A DNA stretch of 64,000 nt from Sinanaerobacter sp. ZZT-01. GTDB taxonomy: Bacteria > Bacillota > Clostridia > Peptostreptococcales > Anaerovoracaceae. Below are positions 38,685-50,167 of this stretch, one piece after another. Position 1 is the stretch's first letter. Each line of letters begins with the position of its first letter. A program made the translations under genes and the position numbers. The notes below the pieces were generated by a model. It ran no database searches, was not told the origin of the DNA, and saw nothing but the letters and a program-made list of their open reading frames with translations. The DNA lies in the NCBI RefSeq assembly GCF_035621135.1, contig NZ_CP141728.1, positions 3,224,001 to 3,288,000 of the forward strand, given 5' to 3'.

Positions 38685-39155
38685 TTATCGCAAATCCGGA
38701 AACTGCATCTGTCTTAATGCTTCAAATAAAATAATGTTTGCCGAATTTGCTAAGTTTAAAGAGCGTAATCTTGTATCCTTACTCATAGGGATTCGAATTG
38801 CTTTTTCCATATTAGCTTGGATAAACTCCCGCGGCAGTCCCGCCGTTTCTTTTCCAAAAAGTATCATATCATCATCTCGAAATTTAACATCTGTATAGAC
38901 CTTTCCACCTTTTGTAGTAGCCAAGTATAGATTTTTTTCTCCATAAAGTTCTAAAAAATTATCTAAGTTTTCATGTACCTCAATCTTAACATAAGGCCAG
39001 TAATCCAATCCAGCTCTTTTCAGGTGAGCGTCATCTATTGAAAATCCCAATGGTTTAATCAAATGTAGCACAGTTCCCGTTGCTGCACAAGTTCTTGCTA
39101 TGTTTCCCGTGTTGGGAGGAATTTCGGGTTCCACCAATACAATATGCATTGCCAT
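38685..39155 (-). CDS. trmL: tRNA (cytidine/uridine-2'-O-)-methyltransferase TrmL
   Basis: A 156-residue SPOUT-class (TrmH family) methyltransferase that modifies the wobble position 34 of tRNA-Leu in known relatives. The three knot motifs are present: PEIPPNTGNIARTCAATG near residue 10, ILFGKETAGLPREF near 100 and RSLNLANSANIILFEALRQ near 130. The start is ATG 39155, which has GGAG six bases upstream; the longer reading adds 17 basic residues that do not belong to the family. It precedes the symporter gene in the same direction and is divergent from hom. Confidence 0.94.
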   Translation of the reverse strand: MAMHIVLVEPEIPPNTGNIARTCAATGTVLHLIKPLGFSIDDAHLKRAGLDYWPYVKIEVHENLDNFLELYGEKNLYLATTKGGKVYTDVKFRDDDMILFGKETAGLPREFIQANMEKAIRIPMSKDTRLRSLNLANSANIILFEALRQMQFPDLR

Positions 39156-39253
39156 ATTATTACTCCGTTTCTGTTTTTTGTTCCTATATTCTTTCAGTTT
39201 ACACATAACTTCTTATATCATAATAAATTTTTGACACTTTTAAAAGATAATTT

Positions 39254-39282
39254 TTGCAGAATAAGCAATAATATAATATAAT
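39254..39282 (+). promoter_or_regulatory. Sigma-A promoter of hom
   Basis: TTGCAG (39254-39259), a 17-base spacer and TATAAT (39277-39282), 31 bases before the hom start codon. Confidence 0.75.
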
Positions 39283-39313
39283 GTTGTCATATCAAAATCC
39301 AGGAGGGAGAAAT

Positions 39314-40621
39314 ATGAATAACAAAAAGCTGAAAATTGGAATCTTAGGTCTAGGAACCGTAGGCAGCGGGACCTATCGAATGCTCTGCACAAATGATCAA
39401 ATCATCTCATCTACAACCGGAGTTACCATTGAAGTAGTAAAGGTTCTCGTTCACAACAAAACAAAAAAAAGAGAGGTGGATATCCCGCAGGAGCTTCTAA
39501 CTGAGAATCCCGATGACATCTTAAAAGACCCTTCGATTGATGTAGTTGTGGAGTTATTAGGCGGAATGCACCCCGCTTATGATTATATGACAGAAGCATT
39601 GAATAATAAAAAACATGTCGTTACTGCAAACAAAGAAGTTATCGCCGCTAAAGGTGAAGAACTGACAAAACTTTCGATTAAAAACAAAGTAATGCTCCGC
39701 TATGAAGCAAGTGTAGGAGGCGGTATTCCGATCTTGAATGCAATTTCTACATCACTGCAAGCGAATGAGTTTACACAGATCGTAGGTATTGTAAACGGCA
39801 CTACAAATTATATTTTAACGCAAATGTCCGAAAATGGTTTAAGCTATGAAGATGCTTTACACGATGCACAGTTAAAAGGATTTGCAGAAGCTGACCCTAC
39901 GAGTGATGTTGAGGGAATGGATGCAGCGAATAAACTTTGTATCCTTATCTCTACTGCGTTCGGGCTCAGCATATCGCCAAAAGACATACCAACACAGGGA
40001 ATCACACACATTACAAAAGAAGACATTGATTTCGCTTTTCAGTTTGGATATAAAATCAAATTAATCGCTATGGCAAAACGTTACCGTAATTCGCTGGAAT
40101 GCCATGTACAACCGGCTATGATTCCAATGAATCATCCTCTAGCCACTGTAAACAACGAATTTAATGCTATTTTTGCAAAGGGAAATGCCGTTGATGATGT
40201 AATGCTTTACGGAAAAGGTGCCGGTGCCATGCCTACCGGAAGTGCAGTCGTAGGTGATATTGTAGAAATTGCTCGCGCTTATGCAACTAACACCACAGCT
40301 ATGGCTGTACCGACTGCAATTAATGACAACAAGAATCTTTCCTTCGACGGAGAAGGGCAAAATATGTATTATGTCAATCTAATTGCAGAAGATATGCCAG
40401 GCGTTCTTGGTAACATTGCAACGACATTAGGAAACTATGGCATCAGTATTGATACATTTTTACAGCGTTCAAGAGGTCGTCAGACCGGAAGAAATGTTCC
40501 GTTAATTTATATCCTTCATGAAGTGACAAGAGATCGCTTGAATGAAGCACTAGAAGAAGTTTGCAACTTTAGCTTTGTAAAAGAAGTCAAAAGCATTATC
40601 AGCGTAGCTTTGCTTGACTAA
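39314..40621 (+). CDS. hom: Homoserine dehydrogenase
   Basis: A 435-residue enzyme that reduces aspartate semialdehyde to homoserine for threonine and methionine synthesis. The nucleotide motif GILGLGTVGSGT (9-20), VTANKEVIAAKG with Lys107, GIVNGTTNYILTQM, the catalytic region GFAEADPTSDVEGMDAANKL, and a C-terminal ACT domain (EDMPGVLGNIATTLGNYGIS) are present. The ACT domain suggests feedback control, typically by threonine. I start it at ATG 39314 because AGGAGGG lies just before; an upstream in-frame ATG at 39281 overlaps the promoter. No aspartokinase or threonine synthase gene is adjacent. Confidence 0.96.
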   Translation: MNNKKLKIGILGLGTVGSGTYRMLCTNDQIISSTTGVTIEVVKVLVHNKTKKREVDIPQELLTENPDDILKDPSIDVVVELLGGMHPAYDYMTEALNNKKHVVTANKEVIAAKGEELTKLSIKNKVMLRYEASVGGGIPILNAISTSLQANEFTQIVGIVNGTTNYILTQMSENGLSYEDALHDAQLKGFAEADPTSDVEGMDAANKLCILISTAFGLSISPKDIPTQGITHITKEDIDFAFQFGYKIKLIAMAKRYRNSLECHVQPAMIPMNHPLATVNNEFNAIFAKGNAVDDVMLYGKGAGAMPTGSAVVGDIVEIARAYATNTTAMAVPTAINDNKNLSFDGEGQNMYYVNLIAEDMPGVLGNIATTLGNYGISIDTFLQRSRGRQTGRNVPLIYILHEVTRDRLNEALEEVCNFSFVKEVKSIISVALLD

Positions 40622-40651
40622 GCAAAAGTTATATTATAAGGAGAATCGGAT

Positions 40652-41146
40652 ATGAGTTTATTTGAAGAATGGCAAGATTTGATTGGAAATCAGACAGATG
40701 AGAGCTTTCCGAAATTTTGGGAGAACTATAGCTCTACAGAAAAGAAAATTTACAGCTCCATTTTGGAACATCCAACAAAAAAGGTATGTGGTTCCTTTGA
40801 AGAATTAGTAGCAAAGTATGATGCGGACCCTGTTATCTTTATGGGCTTCTTAGATGGCATACAATCCAGCTTAAAAAAGGAGCAGCCTATTGAAAAAACG
40901 GATAAATCCAGCCAAATTGAGCTTGATATTGACTTAGAAAAGCTATATTTTAATATGCTTGCAGCCGATGCGGATTATCTTTATGGTTTGCCTCAATGGG
41001 AAACCATTCTTTCAGCTGAAAAAAGAGAAGAAATCACAAGGAATTATAAGCGGTCCAAAACCGTTATCAAAGAAAAAACACCTGGAAGAAATGATTTGTG
41101 TCCTTGCGGGAGCGGAAAAAAATATAAAAAATGCTGTGGGAAATAA
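40652..41146 (+). CDS. SEC-C motif protein
   Basis: A 164-residue protein ending in a SEC-C zinc-binding motif ([19 protein letters not shown], with CxC and CC ligands), as found at the end of SecA and in many small proteins. The upstream 140 residues are mostly helical and acidic, and I do not recognise a further domain. It follows hom by 30 bases with AAGGAG at its start, so it is probably co-transcribed, but no functional link with hom is apparent. Confidence 0.8.
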   Translation: MSLFEEWQDLIGNQTDESFPKFWENYSSTEKKIYSSILEHPTKKVCGSFEELVAKYDADPVIFMGFLDGIQSSLKKEQPIEKTDKSSQIELDIDLEKLYFNMLAADADYLYGLPQWETILSAEKREEITRNYKRSKTVIKEKTPGRNDLCPCGSGKKYKKCCGK

Positions 41147-41152
41147 AATCGC

Positions 41153-41198
41153 TAAAAAAAGCAGCAGTTTATTCTATATAAACTGCTGCTTTTTTTTC
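41153..41198. terminator. Bidirectional terminator between SEC-C gene and the first chemoreceptor
   Basis: A thirteen-pair stem (160-172 with 178-190 of the 41000 block) with a five-base loop, preceded by seven A and followed by eight T residues. It should terminate both the hom-SEC-C transcript and the chemoreceptor transcript from the other strand. Confidence 0.88.
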
Positions 41199-43228
41199 TA
41201 TAAAATGAATTTATTTGATAACTGCTTTAGCATTGCAGCTTGGCTGGAAAGTTCTTCACTTGCAGCTGAACTTTGTTCTGCTGTCGCTGAATTCGTCTGT
41301 ACAACGGCGCTGATTTGCTCTACGCCTCGCAGTGTATTATCAAGTGAATCCGCTTGAACATTGGTCACTTCAGAAATTTCATGAATTAGATCGACTGTTT
41401 GAGTCACACCTTTTAGAACTTCACTCAATACCTGACCCGTTTCATTCGCAATCGCTGTTCCATTCTCAACCGCACGTATCGAATCTTCGATTAAAACGGT
41501 TGTATTTTTTGCCGCCTCTGCTGACTTGCTTGCTAAATTTCGAACCTCATCCGCTACAACCGCAAAGCCTTTTCCGGCTGCTCCTGCTCTGGCTGCTTCA
41601 ACAGCTGCATTCAGTGCCAAGATGTTCGTTTGGAATGCGATGTCATCAATCGTTTTTATGATCTTTCCGATCTCCGATGATTTCACATTGATTTCATCGA
41701 TTGCCTTCATCATATGAACCATCTGTTCGTTGCTCTTGTCTGCGGCCTCTCCCACCGTCTGTACCTGTGTTGCTGCATGCATTGCACTTTGTGCATTTTT
41801 GTTTACATTCTCAGAGATTTCCTGAATGGTTGCAGACAATTCCTCGATGGAGCTTGCTTGTTCCGTTGTTCCTTGTGCCAGCATCTGTGAACCGCCCGCT
41901 ACCTGCTCAGAACCGTTTGCAACTTGTGAAGCAATTTCAGTCATTTCACCAATGGTCTCCCTAAAAACAGAAGACATATTAAGCAATGCAATCTTAATTT
42001 GTTCAAATTCTCCATCGTATGCCTGTTCCAAATTTAACGTAAGGTTTCCCTTTCCGAATTCATGAAGTGCATTCGATATCTCATTAATATAATCGACGTA
42101 GCTATGTAAACGCTGTGTCAATGCGCGCATGGAGTCTGCAAGTCTTCCGACTTCATCGCTAGAAACAATATCAATCTCAGCATCCAAATTTCCCTGTGCC
42201 ATTTCATCCGTTATTGCCGTCAATCTTTTTAATGGAGCCGCAATTCCTCTTGCTATAAGAATCATCACAGCAAATAAAATCAGCGCGACTAAAATAAAAA
42301 ATAACACAGTTGTTCTTGTAGTGGATTTTACTGTATGTGAAAATTCTTTTTCCGGAATCAGTAATGCAACCTTCCATCCTGCATCTTTTATAGTACCGCT
42401 AACGCCATAAAAAGGGATATCATTATTTTCAAATTCCACCACATCACCACTTGGATCTGAAATATCATCCAGCATTGACTGACTTAATCCGATTTCTGAA
42501 ACCGGTTTTAATATTTCTTTTTCATCTACACTCGCTAAAACCTTACCGCTTGTTGCACACAAAATAGTCTCAGCGGTTTCATAAGCAGATTCCTGCCGAG
42601 TAACCATCTGATTAATTTTTGTAATTTGTACATCAATGCCTGCAATTCCTATAATCTGACTTTCAGAAGAATTGTAAATAGGTGCAGAAACAGTAATAAC
42701 CATACTTCCGGTGTCTACATCCACATACGGCTCAGTGATAATGAATCCTTTTTCAATGTCGGCTGCGTCATAAAACCAATAATCTTTCTGTTCCAAATCA
42801 AAACCGTCATCCGAAATCCAGTCTCCTCCGTCAAATCCAAATTTACCATCTAGATCTGCAACAAATGCGGATAAGATATTCTCTGTATCCCCATCCATCG
42901 TTTTTTTCAACATATGATAAGACCCATCCCAATGCGGAGAAGTTTTTAACTGGGATTTATTCGATACTGAAGTCAACAAATATTGAAGATTTGAGTCTAG
43001 GGACATATGTTGTGCAACTGCGACATAGTGAGTAAAATAATTATCCACATCAGAAACTAATTTTTGTGTAGACAGTCGGGCAATATGACTTTGATCATTT
43101 GTAACAGTCCTTGAAGTCAAACTTATTAAAACAACTCCTGAAATTATCATACCTATAATGATAATTCCTCCAATGATTGCTACAATCTTTGTTTGTATAC
43201 TTTTCATTCCTTGCATACATTTTTTCAT
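41198..43228 (-). CDS. Methyl-accepting chemotaxis protein 1 (dCache sensor)
   Basis: A 676-residue chemoreceptor. Order: membrane segment (about 15-37), extracellular dCache_1-type sensor (about 38-295), second membrane segment (about 302-325), HAMP ([19 protein letters not shown], about 330-380), a second HAMP-like stretch, and the signalling domain with the hairpin tip [20 protein letters not shown]. No C-terminal CheR-tether pentapeptide is seen. The sensor keeps DYWF, TEPYVD and IAGIDV, matching part of the amino-acid-binding dCache motif, but the position before DYW is Lys. The HAMP and linker part is the most divergent of the five paralogues. It is monocistronic with its own promoter. 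Confidence 0.93.
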   Translation of the reverse strand: MKKCMQGMKSIQTKIVAIIGGIIIIGMIISGVVLISLTSRTVTNDQSHIARLSTQKLVSDVDNYFTHYVAVAQHMSLDSNLQYLLTSVSNKSQLKTSPHWDGSYHMLKKTMDGDTENILSAFVADLDGKFGFDGGDWISDDGFDLEQKDYWFYDAADIEKGFIITEPYVDVDTGSMVITVSAPIYNSSESQIIGIAGIDVQITKINQMVTRQESAYETAETILCATSGKVLASVDEKEILKPVSEIGLSQSMLDDISDPSGDVVEFENNDIPFYGVSGTIKDAGWKVALLIPEKEFSHTVKSTTRTTVLFFILVALILFAVMILIARGIAAPLKRLTAITDEMAQGNLDAEIDIVSSDEVGRLADSMRALTQRLHSYVDYINEISNALHEFGKGNLTLNLEQAYDGEFEQIKIALLNMSSVFRETIGEMTEIASQVANGSEQVAGGSQMLAQGTTEQASSIEELSATIQEISENVNKNAQSAMHAATQVQTVGEAADKSNEQMVHMMKAIDEINVKSSEIGKIIKTIDDIAFQTNILALNAAVEAARAGAAGKGFAVVADEVRNLASKSAEAAKNTTVLIEDSIRAVENGTAIANETGQVLSEVLKGVTQTVDLIHEISEVTNVQADSLDNTLRGVEQISAVVQTNSATAEQSSAASEELSSQAAMLKQLSNKFIL

Positions 43229-43274
43229 TTCACTTCCCCCATTTCTTATTACTTATTTATAAATTCTTTTTTTC

Positions 43275-43303
43275 ATTATATTCTCTATTTAAGAAACTTT
43301 CAA
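43275..43303 (-). promoter_or_regulatory. Sigma-A promoter of chemoreceptor 1
   Basis: The minus strand has TTGAAA (43298-43303), a 17-base spacer and TATAAT (43275-43280), 46 bases before the start codon. Confidence 0.72.
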
Positions 43304-43339
43304 ATAATTTCAACAATAATGGGTTCCTGTACAAATTGC

Positions 43340-43372
43340 AAAAGCGCAAATTTCATAGAAATTTGCGCTTTT
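43340..43372 (-). terminator. Terminator of chemoreceptor 2
   Basis: A fourteen-pair stem (AAAGCGCAAATTTC / GAAATTTGCGCTTT) with a three-base loop, 17 bases after the chemoreceptor 2 stop. The minus-strand T run is short (TTTT). Confidence 0.72.
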
Positions 43373-43388
43373 ACATGTCATAAAAAAG

Positions 43389-45431
43389 TTAATTTAAATT
43401 AAATCGATTCGATAACTGCTTCAGCATGGCAGCCTGACTGGATAATTCTTCACTGGCCGCAGAGCTCTCCTCAGCCGTTGCTGAATTCGTCTGTACAACG
43501 GCACTGATTTGTTCCACTCCCTGCAACGTACTGGACAAGGAATCTGCCTGCTCATTGGATGCATTTGAAATCTCATGAATCCTCTCAACGGTCTGTGTCA
43601 CACCCTCCAACACTTCACCTAAGACCTGACTCGTTTCATTTGCAATTGACGTTCCATTCTCTACCGCTCGTATGGAATCTTCAATTAAAATAGTCGTATT
43701 CTTTGCCGCCTCTGCTGACTTGCTTGCTAAGTTTCGAACTTCGTCGGCTACGACTGCAAAGCCCTTTCCGGCTGCTCCGGCCCTGGCTGCTTCAACGGCT
43801 GCATTCAGTGCCAAGATGTTCGTTTGGAATGCAATGTCATCAATCGTTTTAATGATCTTTCCGATCTCCGATGATTTCACATTGATTTCATCGATTGCCT
43901 TCATCATATGAACCATCTGTTCATTGCTCTTATCTGCAGCCTCTCCCACCGTCTGTACCTGTGTTGCTGCATGCATTGCACTTTGTGCATTTTTATTTAC
44001 ATTCTCAGAGATTTCCTGAATGGTTGCAGACAATTCCTCGATGGAGCTTGCTTGCTCCGTTGTTCCTTGCGCCAGCATCTGTGAGCCGCTTGCCACCTGC
44101 TCGGAGCTGCTTGCTACCTGTGAAGCAATGTCTACCATTTCTCCGATTGTATGTTTAAAGACTGTAGATGCATTCATCATCGCTTCTTTCACTCGTTCAA
44201 ATTCGCCATCGTAGGCTTGTTCCAAATGCAAGGTCAAATTTCCATTTCCGAACTCATAAAGTGCATCGGAAATTTCTGCGATATAATCGACATAGCTGTG
44301 TAAACGCTGCGTCAGTTGCCGCATCGAGTCTGCGAGCCTTCCCACTTCATCATTTGCATAAATATTGATTTCTGCATCCAGATTTCCTTTCGCCATTTCA
44401 TCGGTAACCACAGTCAAACGTTTTAACGGCGCTGTAATACTCCTGGAAATGAAAAGCATAACCGCTAATAAAATCAGTCCTACCAATACATAAAAGATCG
44501 TCAATGTCCGTGTCGTTGTTTTTACCGAACTTAAAAATTCTTTTTCCGGTATGGATAAAAGTACTTTCCAGCCAGCTGCTTCAATCGTTCCGCTCACGCC
44601 ATAAGAGGATACGCCGTTATCGTCGAATCGAATCACATTTCCACTTGACTGTGCAACGTCTTCTAACATGGCTTTACTCAATCCGATTTCGTCAATCGAT
44701 TTCAGCACTTCCTCTTCATCACTGCTTGCAAGCACCTTTCCGCTTGAAGAGCAAAGAAGGGTTTTCGCTGTTTCATAAGAAGTCGCATGCCCCGTAACCA
44801 TCTTATTCATTTTATTGATATGTACGTCAATTCCCGCAATTCCTATGATTTTAGTATTTGCTTTATTGTAAATTGGAGAAGCAACCGTAATAATTTGGTC
44901 TCCGGTATATGAATCGAGATATGGTTCAGTGATGATATAACCTCGCTCAATATCTGTTTCATTTTGAATCCAATAGTCTTTTTGTGTTAAATCGAAATCA
45001 TCATCACTGATCCAATCTCCACCGTCAAATCCAACTTGTGCATTTAGGGCTCCAATAAATGGTGCAAAATCATTTTCAACATTTGCTTCTTCCGTACGCC
45101 TTAACATTTCATGTGCACCCTCCCAATAAGGTGAGGTTTTTAGATCTTTTTTCTCATGAATCGTTTCTAATATTTTTTGAAGATTATCATCAAGTGCCAG
45201 CTGTTTTGTGACGCTTATGTACTGAGTAAAGTAATGGTTTAACTCAGCAATCAATTTCTCTTCTGATACCTGAGCAATATTACTCTCATCCTTTATTACT
45301 GTTTTGGAAGTAAGATTCACCACAACAATACCTGCAAGAATCATTGCAATAATTATAATGCCACCAATGCCAATAACTATTTTGTTTTGTATGCTTTCTA
45401 TCCTGTATAAATCTTTTATACTTCTTTTCAT
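43389..45431 (-). CDS. Methyl-accepting chemotaxis protein 2 (dCache sensor)
   Basis: A 680-residue chemoreceptor: membrane segment (about 17-40), dCache sensor (42-300), membrane segment (about 309-332), HAMP (333-385), methylation helices and signalling tip [20 protein letters not shown] (531-550). The sensor has KDYWI, TEPYLD and IAGIDV. By eye it differs from chemoreceptor 3 at 19 of the 32 residues 126-157 but at only 5 residues between 208 and 680, so the pair is a recent duplicate with a changed sensor patch. It has its own promoter and hairpin; the ATG follows AAGGGGGTAGCAGTGC, a leader nearly shared with chemoreceptor 3. Confidence 0.93.
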   Translation of the reverse strand: MKRSIKDLYRIESIQNKIVIGIGGIIIIAMILAGIVVVNLTSKTVIKDESNIAQVSEEKLIAELNHYFTQYISVTKQLALDDNLQKILETIHEKKDLKTSPYWEGAHEMLRRTEEANVENDFAPFIGALNAQVGFDGGDWISDDDFDLTQKDYWIQNETDIERGYIITEPYLDSYTGDQIITVASPIYNKANTKIIGIAGIDVHINKMNKMVTGHATSYETAKTLLCSSSGKVLASSDEEEVLKSIDEIGLSKAMLEDVAQSSGNVIRFDDNGVSSYGVSGTIEAAGWKVLLSIPEKEFLSSVKTTTRTLTIFYVLVGLILLAVMLFISRSITAPLKRLTVVTDEMAKGNLDAEINIYANDEVGRLADSMRQLTQRLHSYVDYIAEISDALYEFGNGNLTLHLEQAYDGEFERVKEAMMNASTVFKHTIGEMVDIASQVASSSEQVASGSQMLAQGTTEQASSIEELSATIQEISENVNKNAQSAMHAATQVQTVGEAADKSNEQMVHMMKAIDEINVKSSEIGKIIKTIDDIAFQTNILALNAAVEAARAGAAGKGFAVVADEVRNLASKSAEAAKNTTILIEDSIRAVENGTSIANETSQVLGEVLEGVTQTVERIHEISNASNEQADSLSSTLQGVEQISAVVQTNSATAEESSAASEELSSQAAMLKQLSNRFNLN

Positions 45432-45478
45432 GCACTGCTACCCCCTTATTTGAATTAATAATATATTGTATGAAATAT

Positions 45479-45507
45479 ATTATATTCCACATCACTTCCA
45501 AATTCAA
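45479..45507 (-). promoter_or_regulatory. Sigma-A promoter of chemoreceptor 2
   Basis: The minus strand has TTGAAT (45502-45507), a 17-base spacer and TATAAT (45479-45484), 47 bases before the start codon. Confidence 0.72.
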
Positions 45508-45638
45508 TTGAATTTACATTTTATTTTGTTAATTTTTTCTATTCGGTATTATCGGACAATTTTTTTAAGTAATTTTTTATTATATACATAGAAAATTTGT
45601 AATTTATATTTTGAATCAACTTGCAGTTACTACAAACA

Positions 45639-45670
45639 AAAAACAGGCAGTTATAAAACTGCCTGTTTTT
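45639..45670 (-). terminator. Terminator of chemoreceptor 3
   Basis: AAACAGGCAGTT and AACTGCCTGTTT form a twelve-pair stem with a four-base loop; T or A runs flank both sides. It lies 30 bases after the chemoreceptor 3 stop. The CAGGCAG/CTGCCTG core recurs in the terminator of chemoreceptor 4. Confidence 0.8.
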
Positions 45671-45699
45671 GACTATTCACAAATATATTTTACTTCGAT

Positions 45700-47733
45700 T
45701 TAATCTAAATTAAATCGATTCGATAACTGCTTCAGCATGGCAGCCTGACTGGATAATTCTTCACTGGCTGCAGAGCTCTCCTCAGCCGTTGCTGAATTCG
45801 TTTGTACAACGGCACTGATTTGTTCCACTCCCTGCAACGTACTGGACAAGGAATCTGCCTGCTCATTGGATGCATTTGAAATCTCATGAATCCTCTCAAC
45901 GGTCTGTGTCACACCCTCCAACACTTCACCTAAGACCTGACTCGTTTCATTTGCAATTGACGTTCCATTCTCTACCGCTCGTATGGAATCTTCAATTAAA
46001 ATAGTCGTATTCTTCGCCGCCTCTGCTGACTTGCTTGCTAAGTTTCGAACTTCGTCGGCTACGACTGCAAAGCCCTTTCCGGCTGCTCCGGCCCTGGCCG
46101 CTTCAACGGCTGCATTCAGTGCCAAGATGTTCGTTTGGAATGCAATGTCATCAATCGTTTTAATGATCTTTCCGATCTCCGATGATTTCACATTGATTTC
46201 ATCGATTGCCTTCATCATATGAACCATCTGTTCATTGCTCTTATCTGCAGCCTCTCCCACCGTCTGTACCTGTGTTGCTGCATGCATTGCACTTTGTGCA
46301 TTTTTATTTACATTCTCAGAGATTTCCTGAATGGTTGCAGACAATTCCTCGATGGAGCTTGCTTGTTCCGTTGTCCCTTGCGCCAGCATCTGTGAGCCGC
46401 TTGCCACCTGCTCGGAGCTGCTTGCTACCTGTGAAGCGATGTCTACCATTTCTCCGATTGTATGTTTAAAGACTGTAGATGCATTCATCATCGCTTCTTT
46501 CACTCGTTCAAATTCGCCATCGTAGGCTTGTTCCAAATGCAAGGTCAAATTTCCATTTCCGAACTCATAAAGTGCATCGGAAATTTCTGCGATATAATCG
46601 ACATAGCTGTGTAAACGCTGCGTCAGTTGCCGCATCGAGTCTGCGAGCCTTCCCACTTCATCATCTGCATAAATATTGATTTCTGCATCCAGGTTTCCTT
46701 TCGCCATTTCATCGGTAACCACAGTCAAACGTTTTAACGGCGCTGTAATGCTCCTGGAAATGAAAAGCATAACCGCTAATAAAATCAGTCCTACCAATAC
46801 ATAAAAGATCGTCAATGTCCGTGTCGTTGTTTTTACCGAGTTTAAAAATTCTTTTTCCGGTATGGATAAAAGTACTTTCCAGCCGGATGCTTCAATCGTT
46901 CCGCTCACACCATAAGAGGATACGCCGTTATCGTCGAATCGAATCACATTTCCACTTGGCTGTGCAACGTCTTCTAACATGGCTTTACTCAATCCGATTT
47001 CGTCAATCGATTTCAGCACTTCCTCTTCATCACTGCTTGCAAGCACCTTTCCGCTTGAAGAACAAAGAAGGGTTTTCGCTGTTTCATAAGAAGTCGCATG
47101 CCCCGTAACCATCTTATTCATTTCATTGATATGTACATCAATCGCTGCAATACCTATGATTTTAGTATTTGCTTTATTATAAATCGGAGCGGAAACCGTA
47201 ACAATCTGGTCGCCGGTATATGAATCGAGATATGGCTCAGAAATGATATAACCTCGCTCAATATCTGTTTCATCCTTAAACCAGTAGTCTCGTAACGTAA
47301 AATCAAATCCATCTTCCGAAACCCATTCTTCCCCATTAAACATAAGTAGCGCATCCAAATCTGCAACAAATGGTGCAAAATCATTTTCAACATTTGCATC
47401 TTTTGTACGCCTCAGCATTTCATGTGCACCCTCCCAATAAGGTGAGGTTTTTAGATCTTTTCTCTCATGAACTGTTTCTAATAGTTCTTGAAGGCTTTCA
47501 TCAAGTGCCATCTGCTTTGTGACGCTTATGTACTGAGTAAAGTAATGGTTCAACTCAGCAATCAATTTCTCTTCTGATACCTGAGCAATATTACTCTCAT
47601 CCTTTATTACTGTTTTGGAAGTAAGATTCACCACAACAATACCTGCAAGAACCATTGCAATGATTATAATGCCGCCAATTCCAATTATTATCTTGTTTTG
47701 TATACTTTTGATTTTGCCTATACTTTTTTTCAT
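45700..47733 (-). CDS. Methyl-accepting chemotaxis protein 3 (dCache sensor)
   Basis: A 677-residue chemoreceptor built like its neighbour: membrane segment, dCache sensor, membrane segment, HAMP and signalling domain. From the distal part of the sensor to the C-terminus it is almost identical to chemoreceptor 2. The sensor core reads RDYWF (KDYWI in chemoreceptor 2), with [19 protein letters not shown] just before it, suggesting a different ligand or affinity. The last residue is Asp instead of Asn. Monocistronic, with its own promoter and hairpin. Confidence 0.93.
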   Translation of the reverse strand: MKKSIGKIKSIQNKIIIGIGGIIIIAMVLAGIVVVNLTSKTVIKDESNIAQVSEEKLIAELNHYFTQYISVTKQMALDESLQELLETVHERKDLKTSPYWEGAHEMLRRTKDANVENDFAPFVADLDALLMFNGEEWVSEDGFDFTLRDYWFKDETDIERGYIISEPYLDSYTGDQIVTVSAPIYNKANTKIIGIAAIDVHINEMNKMVTGHATSYETAKTLLCSSSGKVLASSDEEEVLKSIDEIGLSKAMLEDVAQPSGNVIRFDDNGVSSYGVSGTIEASGWKVLLSIPEKEFLNSVKTTTRTLTIFYVLVGLILLAVMLFISRSITAPLKRLTVVTDEMAKGNLDAEINIYADDEVGRLADSMRQLTQRLHSYVDYIAEISDALYEFGNGNLTLHLEQAYDGEFERVKEAMMNASTVFKHTIGEMVDIASQVASSSEQVASGSQMLAQGTTEQASSIEELSATIQEISENVNKNAQSAMHAATQVQTVGEAADKSNEQMVHMMKAIDEINVKSSEIGKIIKTIDDIAFQTNILALNAAVEAARAGAAGKGFAVVADEVRNLASKSAEAAKNTTILIEDSIRAVENGTSIANETSQVLGEVLEGVTQTVERIHEISNASNEQADSLSSTLQGVEQISAVVQTNSATAEESSAASEELSSQAAMLKQLSNRFNLD

Positions 47734-47774
47734 CTACTGCTACCCTTTCATTTCAAATTTTATCAGATTGTGCT

Positions 47775-47803
47775 ATTATATGTCATATTGTCAATAAATT
47801 CAA
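47775..47803 (-). promoter_or_regulatory. Sigma-A promoter of chemoreceptor 3
   Basis: The minus strand has TTGAAT (47798-47803), a 17-base spacer and TATAAT (47775-47780), about 42 bases before the start. The AT-rich stretch upstream (47821-47940) shows no gene. Confidence 0.7.
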
Positions 47804-47956
47804 ATAAATTTATATTTAATTTTGTGTTTTTTAATTCTATCAGGTTATTTAATAATTTTGTATAAAAATAATTACATTCAAATTATAAAATTACAAGTAT
47901 TTTATCTTAAATTAAAAGTAAAAGTATTATTATATAATTACCCTCAGCATATGAAA

Positions 47957-47982
47957 TACAGGCAGCCTTAAAACTGCCTGTA
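47957..47982 (-). terminator. Terminator of chemoreceptor 4
   Basis: TACAGGCAG and CTGCCTGTA arms (nine pairs, eight-base loop), 30 bases after the stop. On the minus strand TTTCAT follows, so the T run is weak. Confidence 0.55.
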
Positions 47983-48012
47983 AAACATTTTTTGTTTTAT
48001 TTTAATGCAAGT

Positions 48013-50058
48013 TTAGTTCAAATTAAATCGATTCGACAATTGTTTCAGCATGGCAGCCTGACTGGATAATTCTTCACTGGCTGCAGAGCTCTCCTCAGCC
48101 GTTGCTGAATTCGTCTGTACAACGGCACTGATTTGTTCCACTCCCTGCAACGTACTGGACAAGGAATCTGCCTGCTCATTGGATGCATTTGAAATCTCAT
48201 GAATCCTCTCAACGGTCTGTATCACACCTTCCAGCACTTCACTTAAGACCTGACTCGTTTCATTTGCAATTGACGTTCCATTCTCTACCGCTCGTATGGA
48301 ATCTTCAATTAAAATAGTCGTATTCTTTGCCGCCTCTGCTGACTTGCTTGCTAAGTTTCGAACTTCGTCGGCTACGACTGCAAAGCCCTTTCCAGCTGCT
48401 CCGGCTCTGGCTGCTTCAACGGCTGCATTCAGTGCCAAGATGTTCGTTTGGAATGCAATGTCATCAATCGTTTTAATGATCTTTCCGATCTCCGATGATT
48501 TCACATTGATTTCATCGATTGCCTTCATCATATGAACCATCTGTTCATTGCTCTTATCTGCAGCCTCTCCCACCGTCTGTACCTGTGTTGCTGCATGCAT
48601 TGCACTTTGTGCATTTTTATTTACATTCTCAGAGATTTCCTGAATGGTTGCAGACAATTCCTCGATGGAGCTTGCTTGTTCCGTTGTCCCTTGCGCCAGC
48701 ATCTGTGAGCCGCTTGCCACCTGCTCGGAGCTGCTTGCTACCTGTGAAGCAATGTCTACCATTTCTCCGATTGTATGTTTAAAGACTGTAGATGCATTCA
48801 TCATCGCTTCTTTCACTCGTTCAAATTCGCCATCGTAGGCTTGTTCCAAATGCAAGGTCAGATTTCCATTTCCGAATTCATAAAGTGCATCGGAAATTTC
48901 TGCGATATAATCGACATAGCTGTGTAAACGCTGCGTCAGTTGCCGCATCGAGTCTGCGAGCCTTCCCACTTCATCATTTGCATAAATATTGATTTCTGCA
49001 TCCAGATTTCCTTTCGCCATTTCATCAATAACCGCAGTCAAACGCTTTAACGGCGCAGTAATGCTTCTGGAAACCAGAAGCATTACTGCCAAAAGAATCA
49101 TTCCAGCAACTACGAAGAATAAAGTCACGGTTCGTTTTGTAGTTCGAACTGCACTTAAAAATTCTTTCTCCGGAATCGTTAAAAGTATTTTCCAATCAGC
49201 TGCTTCAATCGTTCCAGTCACGCCATAAGAGGATACGCCGTCATCGCTAAATTGAATCACATCCCCACTTGGTGATTTCAGGTCATCCAGCATTTCCTTA
49301 CTTAATCCAATTTCCGTCATATTTTTTAAAATATCTTCGTCATCCTGACTTGACAGTACCACTCCTGTATCTGAGAAGAGCACAGTTTTATCTGTTTCAT
49401 AGGTTGTTTTATGCTCTGCGATCATTTCATTGATTTTATTAATATGTACATCAATTCCAACAATTCCTATAATTTGGCTTCCGGATGGATTATACACCGG
49501 AGCAGAAACGGTAATAATCTGATCTCCTGTGTCCAAGTCCACATATGGTTCAGTTATAATATATCCTCTCTTAATATCCGTTTCATCTTTAAACCAATAA
49601 TCCCTCGTTGTTAAATCAAAATTATCTAACCAATCAATCCCATTAAAACCAACTTTGGCATCCAAGTCTACAACAAACGGGTCAAAATTATTATCCACGT
49701 TAGCAGAATATGTCCTCGTAAGCATATCATAAACGCCCTTCCAATAAGGCGAGCTATTCAACTCATTCGCAGTCGTTACATTTTGCAATAAATTTCTTAC
49801 ATTGTCATCATATGCCATCTGTTTTGTAACTGTAGTATAAAGAATAAAATAATTATTCAGCTCGGCCACTAATTTTTCTTGAGATGCTTGTGCAATATCT
49901 GTTTCATTTTTAATGACCGTATTCGATGTAAGAATCACCACTACGATACCGGCAAGAACCATTGCAACAATTACAATACTACCAATAATTGTAACAATTT
50001 TGGTTTGAATACTCTTCATCCGTTGTATGCTGCTTTTAAAATGCAACCTTTTTTTCAT
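48013..50058 (-). CDS. Methyl-accepting chemotaxis protein 4 (dCache sensor)
   Basis: A 681-residue chemoreceptor with an N-terminal extension ([19 protein letters not shown]) before the first membrane segment, shared in form with chemoreceptor 5. The dCache sensor is distinct from those of 1-3 but keeps RDYWF, TEPYVD and the IDV near the end. From HAMP to the C-terminus it is nearly identical to chemoreceptors 2 and 3, differing mainly at AVIDEM in HAMP and at GVIQT near residue 610. No CheR-tether pentapeptide. Monocistronic, GGGGG ribosome-binding site. Confidence 0.93.
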   Translation of the reverse strand: MKKRLHFKSSIQRMKSIQTKIVTIIGSIVIVAMVLAGIVVVILTSNTVIKNETDIAQASQEKLVAELNNYFILYTTVTKQMAYDDNVRNLLQNVTTANELNSSPYWKGVYDMLTRTYSANVDNNFDPFVVDLDAKVGFNGIDWLDNFDLTTRDYWFKDETDIKRGYIITEPYVDLDTGDQIITVSAPVYNPSGSQIIGIVGIDVHINKINEMIAEHKTTYETDKTVLFSDTGVVLSSQDDEDILKNMTEIGLSKEMLDDLKSPSGDVIQFSDDGVSSYGVTGTIEAADWKILLTIPEKEFLSAVRTTKRTVTLFFVVAGMILLAVMLLVSRSITAPLKRLTAVIDEMAKGNLDAEINIYANDEVGRLADSMRQLTQRLHSYVDYIAEISDALYEFGNGNLTLHLEQAYDGEFERVKEAMMNASTVFKHTIGEMVDIASQVASSSEQVASGSQMLAQGTTEQASSIEELSATIQEISENVNKNAQSAMHAATQVQTVGEAADKSNEQMVHMMKAIDEINVKSSEIGKIIKTIDDIAFQTNILALNAAVEAARAGAAGKGFAVVADEVRNLASKSAEAAKNTTILIEDSIRAVENGTSIANETSQVLSEVLEGVIQTVERIHEISNASNEQADSLSSTLQGVEQISAVVQTNSATAEESSAASEELSSQAAMLKQLSNRFNLN

Positions 50059-50098
50059 TTTATTTCCCCCATTATCTGTAACTAATATTTTACTAATT

Positions 50099-50127
50099 AT
50101 TATAATTCATTTTCATGAATATTGCAA
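50099..50127 (-). promoter_or_regulatory. Sigma-A promoter of chemoreceptor 4
   Basis: The minus strand has TTGCAA (50122-50127), a 17-base spacer and TATAAT (50099-50104), 41 bases before the start codon. Confidence 0.73.
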
Positions 50128-50167
50128 ATAATTAAACATTATATCGTTTATCGTATATGTACGAACA

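Noticed and set aside
43672-43911. A 79-residue plus-strand open frame repeated at 45983, 48296 and 50506
   Set aside because: It is the antisense of the highly conserved chemoreceptor signalling tip. Its repetition only reflects the duplicated receptor genes; there is no ribosome-binding site.
47821-47940. A possible origin or regulatory RNA in an AT-rich gap
   Set aside because: The stretch is AT-rich but holds no repeated boxes, stable stem or conserved motif that I can see.
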